Origin: CAYVGO01 sp964450725
GTDB lineage: Bacteria > Bacteroidota > Bacteroidia > Bacteroidales > UBA932
DNA length: 12,186 bases
Assembly: GCA_964450725.1 (NCBI GenBank)
Contig: CAYVGO010000060.1
Location: forward strand, 1-12,186
Direction: 5' to 3'
Positions 1 to 6,590 of the stretch are shown here, piece after piece. A program made the translations under genes and the position numbers. Each line of letters begins with the position of its first letter. Position 1 is the first letter of the stretch. Under the pieces are notes generated by a model. The model was not told where the DNA came from. It ran no database searches and saw nothing but the letters and a program-made list of their open reading frames with translations.

Positions 1-32
1 AAAAAAAGCGGCACTTCGGTGTCGCTTTTTTT
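1..32 (+). terminator. Intrinsic terminator of an upstream gene, probably bidirectional
   Basis: An 8-bp stem (AGCGGCAC with GTGTCGCT, including one G-U pair) closes on a TTCG tetraloop. It is flanked by seven As on the left and seven Ts on the right, so it could stop transcription from either side. It most likely ends a gene lying left of the window. Confidence 0.8.
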
Positions 33-109
33 ATTTATTACAGTCATCATTTTGATGAGAAAAATGAACTATTTTTACAAATTTCCCTCTCCATTTGCCC
101 AAAAAGTAT

Positions 110-117
110 TAAGTTTG
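110..117 (+). promoter_or_regulatory. Possible Bacteroidota -7 element for the CCA gene
   Basis: TAAGTTTG matches the TAnnTTTG consensus exactly and would start transcription about 30 nt before the ATG at 154. I see no TTTG at the expected -33 distance (the nearest, 94-97, is only 12 nt upstream). In such AT-rich DNA a chance match is quite possible. Confidence 0.3.
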
Positions 118-153
118 CCGTCAAAATATTTTTTGTTTACTTACTCCTCTAAA

Positions 154-1584
154 ATGATTATCAATTTAAGCCCTTTTCCTGTATTAAAACCTATTCTCAA
201 CATTGTAGCACAACAAAACAAAAGAGTATTTTTAGTCGGTGGTTTTGTAAGAGATATTTTATTAAATCGTCCGTCAAAAGATATTGATATTGTTGTTGAA
301 GGCAGCGGTATTGAATTTGCCGAAAAGTGTGGAACTGTCATGAAAAAGAAAGTGGCAGTGTTTAAAAACTTCGGTACGGCAATGTTACGCTCCGAAGGCT
401 GGGAGATAGAATTTGTAGGAGCACGCAAAGAATCTTATCGACAAGAATCACGTAAACCTACGGTAGAAGAGGGTACGTTAGAAGAAGATCAACTGCGACG
501 AGATTTCACCATTAATGCCTTAGCCATTTCTTTAAATCCTGAAGATGTCGGAAGATTGGTAGATCCGTTTAACGGAATGACTGACTTACAGAACAAAATC
601 CTCAAAACACCGCTTGAGCCTGTACAAACTTTTTCTGATGACCCTTTACGAATGATGAGAGCCGTAAGGTTTGCCACACAACTCGGATTTACGATTGACA
701 ACAAAGTAGAAAATGCCATCAGAGAAACCTCACATCGAATTTTGGGCGGTGTCGTATCTATGGAGCGAATTTGTGAAGAGTTGCAAAAAATCATCATGAC
801 CAATGTTCCTTCCCAAGGGTTTTACTTGTTAGACAGATTGAAACTTTTACACCGTATCATGCCTTGCCTTGAGGCTTTGAAAAATGTAGAGAGTATTGAC
901 AACCGACAACACAAAGACAATTTTCATCACTCTTTAAAAGTTCTGGATAATGTTGCCGACAAAAGTATGAATATTTGGTTACGTTGGGCTGCATTATTAC
1001 ACGATGTAGGTAAACCTGCCACCAAGCGATTTGACCCAAAAGCAGGCTGGACATTTCATACCCACGAATTTGTCGGTTCAAAAATGATTCCGAAAATTTT
1101 CGGCAGTTTAAAGTTACCACTGAATGAAAGTATGAAATATGTACAAAAATTGGTCTTATTACATTTGCGACCCATTGTGCTGTCTCAGGATATTGTTACG
1201 GATTCGGCTGTAAGACGATTACTATTTGATGCAGGCAATGACATTGATGACTTAATGTTACTTTGCCGTGCCGATATTACCTCTAAAAATGAAATAAAGG
1301 TGAATCAATACTTACGTAATTTTGATATTGTTGAAGAAAAATTACGACAGATTGAAGAGAAAGACCGTATTCGCAACTTTCAACCGCCGATTTCCGGAGA
1401 ATTGATTATGCAGCATTACGGGTTACCGCCGTGTAAAAGTGTAGGACTGATTAAAGAGGTTATCAAAGAAGCCATATTAGAGGGCGAGATTGAGAACAAT
1501 TATGAGCAGGCATTTTCTTTTATGGAAAAATATGTTGCACAACATCGTGATAAATTATTACTACCACTGACTAAAATACTATAA
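154..1584 (+). CDS. cca: CCA-adding tRNA nucleotidyltransferase with HD domain
   Basis: Cytoplasmic enzyme that builds or repairs the 3' CCA end of tRNAs from CTP and ATP. The 476-residue product carries the class II nucleotidyltransferase signature LVGGFVRD (residues 27-34), the metal-binding D43-I-D45 pair, the RRDFTINALA motif near 115-124 and the DPLRMMRAVRFA segment near 163-174. An HD phosphohydrolase-like domain follows, with LLHDVGKP at 281-288 (H283, D284) and further histidines at 302 and 304. Length and architecture fit the Bacteroidota HD-containing form, without truncation. The frame is open back to position 19, but that start lies inside the upstream terminator and adds 45 residues with no family resemblance. 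The ATG at 154 gives the N-terminus expected for the family. It is preceded by a terminator and followed by 269 nt without a clear gene, so it is probably monocistronic. Confidence 0.95.
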   Translation: MIINLSPFPVLKPILNIVAQQNKRVFLVGGFVRDILLNRPSKDIDIVVEGSGIEFAEKCGTVMKKKVAVFKNFGTAMLRSEGWEIEFVGARKESYRQESRKPTVEEGTLEEDQLRRDFTINALAISLNPEDVGRLVDPFNGMTDLQNKILKTPLEPVQTFSDDPLRMMRAVRFATQLGFTIDNKVENAIRETSHRILGGVVSMERICEELQKIIMTNVPSQGFYLLDRLKLLHRIMPCLEALKNVESIDNRQHKDNFHHSLKVLDNVADKSMNIWLRWAALLHDVGKPATKRFDPKAGWTFHTHEFVGSKMIPKIFGSLKLPLNESMKYVQKLVLLHLRPIVLSQDIVTDSAVRRLLFDAGNDIDDLMLLCRADITSKNEIKVNQYLRNFDIVEEKLRQIEEKDRIRNFQPPISGELIMQHYGLPPCKSVGLIKEVIKEAILEGEIENNYEQAFSFMEKYVAQHRDKLLLPLTKIL

Positions 1585-1853
1585 TAATGGCTCTTGCATG
1601 TCGTAGATTACATACCAATATGGTACAGTTTTTATATCTTCACCAATCAATATTGGTTGGCTATTATTTTTTTGTTGAAAATTTGGTAAATACCCAAAAA
1701 GTATTGAACTTTGCGTTCATTGTTCATTCGGTTACAAACGAAAAGTATTATACAGATTTTGATAATCACTGAATTACAGATGTCAACAATACTTATAAAA
1801 AATTAATTTAGATAAAGACATAAAATAATTATGATATAAAAAGACAGAGAACT

Positions 1854-2111
1854 ATGGCCGAATTATCTCGTTTTTTTGGTGTTATTATTGCAATGTTTGG
1901 TTCGGATCATAATCCACCCCATATTCATGTTAGGTATGGCGATTTTGACGTTACCATAACCATCGAAAAAGAAATTGTTAAAGGAGAAATGCCCACACGA
2001 ATTCTGAAATTGGTTTTTCTTTGGATGAATTTACATAAAGCAGAATTATTGGAGAATTGGAATAACGTACAACAAGGATTAGAAATCAATAAAATAGACC
2101 CGTTAAAATAA
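1854..2111 (+). CDS. DUF4160 family protein
   Basis: A small (85-residue) basic cytosolic protein. It has the DUF4160 hallmark DHNPPHIHVRYG (residues 18-29) followed by a beta-hairpin and a helix containing LWMNLHKAELLENW. The biochemical function is not known. It lies 7 nt before a DUF2442 gene on the same strand, a pairing that recurs in many bacterial genomes and has led to suggestions of a toxin-antitoxin-like module. That role is inference and nothing in the sequence proves it. The first ATG is used because it begins the conserved domain almost at once. No signal peptide or membrane segment is visible. Confidence 0.85.
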   Translation: MAELSRFFGVIIAMFGSDHNPPHIHVRYGDFDVTITIEKEIVKGEMPTRILKLVFLWMNLHKAELLENWNNVQQGLEINKIDPLK

Positions 2112-2118
2112 TATATAT

Positions 2119-2364
2119 ATGAGTGAAATGTCATTGATACGAGTTATAGATGTAGAATATCTACACGATTACACAATGCGTTTAGAGTTTAGCGATGGAC
2201 TTCAAAAACGTATAGATTTTTCACCTTTGCTAAAAGGAAAACTGTTTGAACCATTAAAAGATAAACTGAATTTTATTCAATTTGGATTAAATCATTGGAC
2301 CATAGAATGGGCAAATGGTGCTGATTTAGCCCCCGAATTTTTGTACGAATTACCCGAAGTATAA
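2119..2364 (+). CDS. DUF2442 family protein
   Basis: An 81-residue protein with the DUF2442 pattern: an N-terminal strand pair (MRLEFSDGLQKRIDF), then a central LLKGKLFEPLKD segment, and the closing IEWANGADLAPEFLYE motif near residues 63-78. Function is unknown. It follows the DUF4160 gene by 7 nt and is surely co-transcribed with it. The ATG at 2119 is the first available start; a second at 2128 would remove three residues and is equally plausible. No terminator is visible: a hairpin at 2382-2400 lacks a T-tract. Confidence 0.85.
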   Translation: MSEMSLIRVIDVEYLHDYTMRLEFSDGLQKRIDFSPLLKGKLFEPLKDKLNFIQFGLNHWTIEWANGADLAPEFLYELPEV

Positions 2365-2462
2365 AATTATTAGACTAAAACTTGCGTTAAAAAAACGCAA
2401 ATTGACATAATGGTAGATGCAACTATTGAATGCAACTTAATTCAAATGCAATAAAAAGTCTT

Positions 2463-2607
2463 CTATTGATGTTGTGCAAATTCAGTTCCATGATCAGAAA
2501 TGATTGATTTTACCACATTTTTGTAGTAATGTTTTGATAATTATTTCAGCCACTCCATCTGCATCTTTTCCGCAAGGTAATTTTCTCAACTCAAATACCT
2601 TTGTCAT
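2463..2607 (-). pseudogene. IS30-type transposase remnant, frameshifted
   Basis: Reading the minus strand from 2607 gives about 33 residues including KLPCGKDADGVAEIII, which resembles the stretch after the first DDE-domain strand of IS30-family transposases. A frame change near 2505-2515 then leads to SIISDHGTEFAQHQ followed by a stop at 2463-2465. The SDxGTEFAxH motif is the characteristic second catalytic aspartate region of IS30 transposases (usually SDNGTEFAEH). The N-terminal helix-turn-helix, the first aspartate and the C-terminal glutamate region are all missing, so only about 50 codons survive. It lies 15 nt downstream of the caspase-gene stop, on the same strand. The insertion may have reshaped the end of that gene. 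I could not identify terminal inverted repeats or a target duplication. Confidence 0.7.
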
Positions 2608-2622
2608 TGATAGACTACAACA

Positions 2623-3564
2623 TTATTGATAATTCACAATAAAACTATCGACAATCACGGGCTTGTCAAATATAACAATATCGACCGCAGAACCTGATAT
2701 GTGTGGCAAAAAATTCCAGTCAGCATCTTTCTCGGCACTATTCCAATACTTATTCATTGCATTGTAAGTGTAAAAATAACTTTCTAATAATGTAATGCTT
2801 CTGTCTTTGTCAATGTCTCCATCTTGTCCGGAATGAAGAAAAAAGTAGGTAAAAACGCTATGACTGAAAAAACCGTCCCAAGATACTTCTTTTTTACCCG
2901 AAGAGGACAAAATCAGAGATTTTCTTAATTTTGAGTATATTTTTTTATCAAAGTAATGATTGATTGCATCAGAAAAAATCTTTGACGTTGAAATTTTATC
3001 AGGCTTTCCAATATAATCGTCAGGAGTTTTGTCAATCATAGTATTACTGGAGATGATATTTCCTGAATAACAAGCATCAACAACTACGATTTTATATCCT
3101 TGTAACATGTCAAACCATTTTTCTAAAGTGTCAATTGACGCAGCACTGTTATAAATATAGTGTAACATTTTTGTAGGTATGTTTTTATTGTGAAATAACA
3201 ATGTAAAATAATCTTCATTCATCACAGTATCGCCTATAGCAACAATATTTCCTTTGTTAATACCATGTCCTGAAAAATAAAAAAAACAGACATCACGACT
3301 GTTCATTTTGGCAGATAAATCAATGAAATCTTGTCTTGCGTTATATAAAGTAACCTCTTTGTCTGTTCGACACTTTACTTCATATCCTGCACGTGTCAAC
3401 AGTCTGCTAACACTGACAGCATCATTGCTGCAATAGGGTAAATCTAATCCAATATATGGATAATCTGAAATTCCATAAACCAATGCAAAACGCTGGCTTT
3501 GTTCTTGTGTAGCACATGTTGTCAGAAAAAGAACAGCAAAAAATATAGTCAATTTTATAACCAT
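2623..3564 (-). CDS. Caspase-family (peptidase C14) protein with N-terminal export signal
   Basis: A 313-residue predicted cysteine protease of the caspase/metacaspase-like p20 fold. The domain opens with RFALVYGISDYPYIGLDLPY near residues 25-44. The catalytic histidine is in FYFSGHG (H100) and the catalytic cysteine in VVVDACYSG (C165). The later SSSGKKEVSWDG...SHSVFTYFFL block and an acidic DGDIDKDRSITLLE segment (248-261) are typical of bacterial members; the latter resembles a calcium-binding or dockerin-like loop. Residues 1-16 are hydrophobic and end at C17 (FLTTC), suggesting a lipoprotein, although the Thr at -1 is unusual. Export would place the protease in the periplasm or outer membrane. 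The start overlaps the upstream barrel gene by 10 nt, which implies translational coupling. No p10 partner domain is separable. The substrate is unknown. A decayed transposase immediately follows the stop. Confidence 0.88.
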   Translation of the reverse strand: MVIKLTIFFAVLFLTTCATQEQSQRFALVYGISDYPYIGLDLPYCSNDAVSVSRLLTRAGYEVKCRTDKEVTLYNARQDFIDLSAKMNSRDVCFFYFSGHGINKGNIVAIGDTVMNEDYFTLLFHNKNIPTKMLHYIYNSAASIDTLEKWFDMLQGYKIVVVDACYSGNIISSNTMIDKTPDDYIGKPDKISTSKIFSDAINHYFDKKIYSKLRKSLILSSSGKKEVSWDGFFSHSVFTYFFLHSGQDGDIDKDRSITLLESYFYTYNAMNKYWNSAEKDADWNFLPHISGSAVDIVIFDKPVIVDSFIVNYQ

Positions 3565-4109
3565 CCGATGCGAAATGAAAGTCCTAATTTGAAATAATTT
3601 GCATTTTCTCGAAACGCATAAACAATGGGTATTGCAGTCTCAATGCTCATATTTTTATACACAAGAGAGACTATTTTACCTTCAATACCAATAAGGGGAT
3701 AAAAGAGATATTGCTGAGTATAGAAAAATTTATCAAATTCGCCACTCAACTTCAGACCTACTCCAACATAATTTCTACTGTTTATCTCTATTTTACGATC
3801 AACACCAACGCCAGCCTCAATCCCGCTAAATTTTCGGTAATTGAATACTATATTACGCGGATTAAGAATACTTGTATTTTGGTTAACAAAAATATGGAGA
3901 AAATATTGAGGAAAATGATACCCCAATATTCCTCCATATTCAAATAATAATTGATTGCCAATAGGAAAATCAACCTGACTTTCAAAGGACACAGAAAGTG
4001 CCGTATTTATTTTTAAAGAAAAACGATCTAAAATATTACCAAAAACACAAGGATGCAGTAAAAAAATATGGAGACAAAGAGTGACGTATCGCATGAGTGT
4101 TTCATACAT
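3555..4109 (-). CDS. Predicted outer-membrane beta-barrel protein
   Basis: Not recognised as a named family. The 184-residue product begins with a hydrophobic signal-like stretch (residues 6-24, ending VFG). The rest is almost entirely short alternating beta strands rich in Tyr and Phe with Gly-rich turns, for example YVGVGLKLSGEF, FYPLIGIEGKIV and FKLGLSFRIGW. That pattern and the small size suit a small outer-membrane barrel, although the last residue is Leu rather than the usual Phe. The longest frame is given. Starting at the internal Met at 4094 yields a cleaner signal peptide (MRYVTLCLHIFLL) and may be the true start. Its last codons overlap the start of the caspase gene by 10 nt, so the two are expected to be made together. 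One inference is that the barrel anchors, exports or is processed by the protease. Confidence 0.7.
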   Translation of the reverse strand: MYETLMRYVTLCLHIFLLHPCVFGNILDRFSLKINTALSVSFESQVDFPIGNQLLFEYGGILGYHFPQYFLHIFVNQNTSILNPRNIVFNYRKFSGIEAGVGVDRKIEINSRNYVGVGLKLSGEFDKFFYTQQYLFYPLIGIEGKIVSLVYKNMSIETAIPIVYAFRENANYFKLGLSFRIGWL

Positions 4110-4137
4110 TTATAATTGAAAAGTGAAAGTTAAAAAC
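4101..4137 (-). repeat. Leader repeat, copy 1 (shared with 5322-5359)
   Basis: The start-codon region and about 28 nt of leader of the barrel gene nearly match those of lipoprotein copy B. Both share the plus-strand string AATTGAAAAGTGAAAGTT next to TTCATACAT, differing only by a small indel and a few substitutions. It may be a duplicated leader or a common AT-rich intergenic motif of the genome. Confidence 0.55.
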
Positions 4138-4151
4138 CAATACAATAGAAC

Positions 4152-4195
4152 ACGGATACTTCGACTTCGCTCAGTAACCGTATTGCGTAACGCAG
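4152..4195. repeat. Possible dispersed intergenic repeat
   Basis: The stretch contains CTTCGACTTCGCTCAG, a string resembling a dispersed intergenic element that I associate with Bacteroidota genomes. It ends in a small perfect palindrome (TGCGTAACGCA, 4184-4194). I see only one copy in the window, so repeat status rests on recognition. Confidence 0.3.
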
Positions 4196-4277
4196 ATGAA
4201 AAGAAATCAGTGTTGAAACATCGGTTTTATCTGTGTGCTATTTGGCTTTGATTTTATGACCGAAAGTAGTATAACCA

Positions 4278-5326
4278 TTATTTTAATTCCACCTTACTCA
4301 CCAATTCTCCGGTCTCTATCCGATAAAAGGCTGCGACATAGTTTACATAATCATAATCATATTTTGCAATAAAAAAATCACCAAAATACTCTTTGTATGA
4401 ACCATAAGAATTTCCAAAAGGAGTATCTAATTTTTTAAAGTCAAGCAAATCCAAACTTTCCGCATCAAATTTTGCCCAATAAAGAATGCCTGGATAGTCA
4501 TTGTAATAAAAAGTACCATACAAATACCCTTTATACAGTTTTAAATTATTTAAACCGATAAGTTGATATTCTTTGGTTAAATATGAAAAATTCTTCTTTC
4601 GGATAATTTGTTTGGTCAATAAATCAATTTTTGCGATACTAAATTGAAAAAAATTAGCAGCATACAAAATATTGTTTACCGTATCAATATTCATTTGAGG
4701 CAAAACATCATAAAAAAACGAATCAACAATTTTTATTTGTTCAGTCATTCCATTGGTCAAATTGACTCCTACAATAAAACTATAATCGCCCCTTTTTTCA
4801 TACGGAATATAGCAAGTGGTCTTGTCATTCCCTATAAAATAATGATCTATAATATCCAAACCTATATCCGGTGCTTGGAAGAGCGAAAAATCTTCTAAAT
4901 TATAGAGTATGCCATTGATATACAATTTATTCAAAACCACTTTTGGAGTATGTGGTGCTCCGGTTACTTTATAAATACCCTTCAAAGAACAGTCGGGGTG
5001 GGTAACAAAAAGTTGATTGCCTTTGACATTTTTCCTACTTGATTCGTGCGTAAAAGCAACACCACCGGTAGGTAATTTAGCGACCCCACCGCTGCCCATA
5101 TTTTCTACATGAATATGGGCTTTGATGGTGAAGGTAGTGGTATCTATGCCATAGATGTCTGAATAGGCATCAAAAACGGCTAAGTGGGTCAAATCTGCNN
5201 NNNNNNNNNNNNNNNNNNNNNNNNNNNNNNNNNNNNNNNNNNNNNNNNNNNNNNNNNNNNNNNNNNNNNNNNNNNNNNNNNNNNNNNNNNNNNNNNNNCG
5301 ATAATGAAAATCAATATTTTTTTCAT
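4278..5326 (-). CDS. Putative lipoprotein, tandem copy B, interrupted by assembly gap
   Basis: Near-identical paralogue of the gene at 5567-6583. The start chosen is the ATG at 5326, which gives MKKILIFII, matching copy A. The ATG at 5330 opens another frame that only appears to join the rest because the gap is 100 N. With the 68 nt found in copy A substituted for the Ns, the gene would be 1017 nt, exactly the length of copy A, and in frame. Sequence to the left of the gap is identical to copy A for about 770 nt. In the last 150 nt it differs at about a dozen positions, changing only three residues (Ser/Thr, Gly/Ser and Lys/Gln around the GNSYGSYKEYFG segment). The function is unknown; the alternating strands and NLTNG/DLLTKQ turns suggest a beta-propeller-like secreted protein. 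The upstream region is a palindromic repeat instead of a gene. Confidence 0.75.
5199..5298. other. Assembly gap (exactly 100 N)
   Basis: A run of exactly 100 Ns, the conventional placeholder for a gap of unknown size. It falls in the signal-peptide region of lipoprotein copy B. Comparison with copy A predicts that 68 nt are missing. The placeholder shifts the reading frame, so no translation across it should be trusted. Confidence 0.98.
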
Positions 5327-5359
5327 ACATGTAATAATTGAAAAGTGAAAGTTGAAAAC
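5322..5359 (-). repeat. Leader repeat, copy 2 (shared with 4101-4137)
   Basis: Leader of lipoprotein copy B, matching the leader of the barrel gene. Copy A, although its coding region is nearly identical to that of copy B, has a different leader. The duplication junction therefore probably lies at or just before the start codon of copy B. Confidence 0.55.
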
Positions 5360-5376
5360 AAAATACAAAATAACCA

Positions 5377-5500
5377 CGTCATTGCGAGCCTGCGAAGCAA
5401 TCTCTGTTTTTTAGATTGCTTCGTCCTTCGTCCTCGCAATGACGAGAGAGGAAGAAACCTCGCAATGACAAGGTGAACGAAACGTCCTCACAATGACGAG
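5377..5500. repeat. Palindromic intergenic repeat (REP/MITE-like)
   Basis: A two-tier imperfect palindrome. CGTCATTGCGAG (5377-5388) pairs with CTCGCAATGACG (5433-5444), and inside it GAAGCAATCT (5394-5403) pairs with AGATTGCTTC (5413-5422) around a T-rich loop. Further partial copies of CCTCGCAATGAC follow near 5458 and 5485, two of them continuing with GAGAGAGGA. The string is of the kind dispersed in many Bacteroidota genomes. Lying between two genes on the same strand, it could fold in the transcript and attenuate or stabilise it. Confidence 0.7.
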
Positions 5501-5566
5501 AGAGGATGGTTATCGGCTTTTTGGAACTGTATTTCTCAGCATTTGTCTTTCACTAACTGTTAACCA

Positions 5567-6583
5567 TTATTTTAATTCAACCTTACTCACCAATTCTCCG
5601 GTCTCTATCCGATAAAAGGCTGCGACATAGTTGACATAATCATAATCATATTTTGCAATGAAAAAATCTCCAAAATACTCCTGATAGGAACTATACGTAT
5701 TTCCAAAAGGGGTATCTAATTTTTTAAAGTCAAGCAAATCCAAACTTTCCGCATCAAATTTTGCCCAATAAAGAATGCCTGGATAGTCATTGTAATAAAA
5801 AGTACCATACAAATACCCTTTATACAGTTTTAAATTATTTAAACCGATAAGTTGATATTCTTTGGTTAAATATGAAAAATTCTTCTTTCGGATAATTTGT
5901 TTGGTCAATAAATCAATTTTTGCGATACTAAATTGAAAAAAATTAGCAGCATACAAAATATTGTTTACCGTATCAATATTCATTTGAGGCAAAACATCAT
6001 AAAAAAACGAATCAACAATTTTTATTTGTTCAGTCATTCCATTGGTCAAATTGACTCCTACAATAAAACTATAATCGCCCCTTTTTTCATACGGAATATA
6101 GCAAGTGGTCTTGTCATTCCCTATAAAATAATGATCTATAATATCCAAACCTATATCCGGTGCTTGGAAGAGCGAAAAATCTTCTAAATTATAGAGTATG
6201 CCATTGATATACAATTTATTCAAAACCACTTTTGGAGTATGTGGTGCTCCGGTTACTTTATAAATACCCTTCAAAGAACAGTCGGGGTGGGTAACAAAAA
6301 GTTGATTGCCTTTGACATTTTTCCTACTTGATTCGTGCGTAAAAGCAACACCACCGGTAGGTAATTTAGCGACCCCACCGCTGCCCATATTTTCTACATG
6401 AATATGGGCTTTGATGGTGAAGGTAGTGGTATCTATGCCATAGATGTCTGAATAGGCATCAAAAACGGCTAAGTGGGTCAAATCTGCTGATTTTATAACT
6501 TTAAAACGAAGTTCTGGCTCTCCAAAAAAGGGGGTGCATTGAAGAAACAACACTCCGACAATGAAAATCAATATTTTTTTCAT
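5567..6583 (-). CDS. Putative lipoprotein, tandem copy A
   Basis: A 338-residue exported protein of no family I recognise. The start at 6583 gives the signal MKKILIFIVGVLFLQC, with C16 as possible lipidation site, though Gln before the Cys is not a textbook lipobox. The frame is open to 6625, but that extension would run into the upstream gene and lacks signal character. The body has repeated short strands and turns (VGVNLTNGMTEQIKI, SIAKIDLLTKQIIRKK, LYKGYLYGTFYYND, ILYWAKFDAESLDLL) that look like blades of a beta-propeller. This structural guess rests on pattern only. It follows the papain-like hydrolase gene by 7 nt on the same strand, so the two are probably one operon. A near-identical copy lies downstream beyond a palindromic repeat. 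Confidence 0.8.
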   Translation of the reverse strand: MKKILIFIVGVLFLQCTPFFGEPELRFKVIKSADLTHLAVFDAYSDIYGIDTTTFTIKAHIHVENMGSGGVAKLPTGGVAFTHESSRKNVKGNQLFVTHPDCSLKGIYKVTGAPHTPKVVLNKLYINGILYNLEDFSLFQAPDIGLDIIDHYFIGNDKTTCYIPYEKRGDYSFIVGVNLTNGMTEQIKIVDSFFYDVLPQMNIDTVNNILYAANFFQFSIAKIDLLTKQIIRKKNFSYLTKEYQLIGLNNLKLYKGYLYGTFYYNDYPGILYWAKFDAESLDLLDFKKLDTPFGNTYSSYQEYFGDFFIAKYDYDYVNYVAAFYRIETGELVSKVELK

Positions 6584-6590
6584 AACACAA

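Noticed and set aside
19..153. N-terminal extension of the CCA enzyme
   Set aside because: The start would lie within the upstream terminator hairpin, and the 45 extra residues do not resemble the family.
1587..1772. 61-codon ORF after the CCA gene
   Set aside because: It starts two bases after the CCA stop, has no recognisable motif and an odd composition. The 269-nt spacer shows only a weak ACCAAT/ATTGGT hairpin at 1642-1657.
2382..2400. Terminator after the DUF2442 gene
   Set aside because: TTGCGTT/AACGCAA forms a 7-bp stem, but no T-tract follows on either strand.
4644..4898. 84-codon plus-strand ORF, present identically at 5933-6187
   Set aside because: Its apparent conservation only reflects the duplicated DNA; it is antisense to both lipoprotein copies and has no features of its own.
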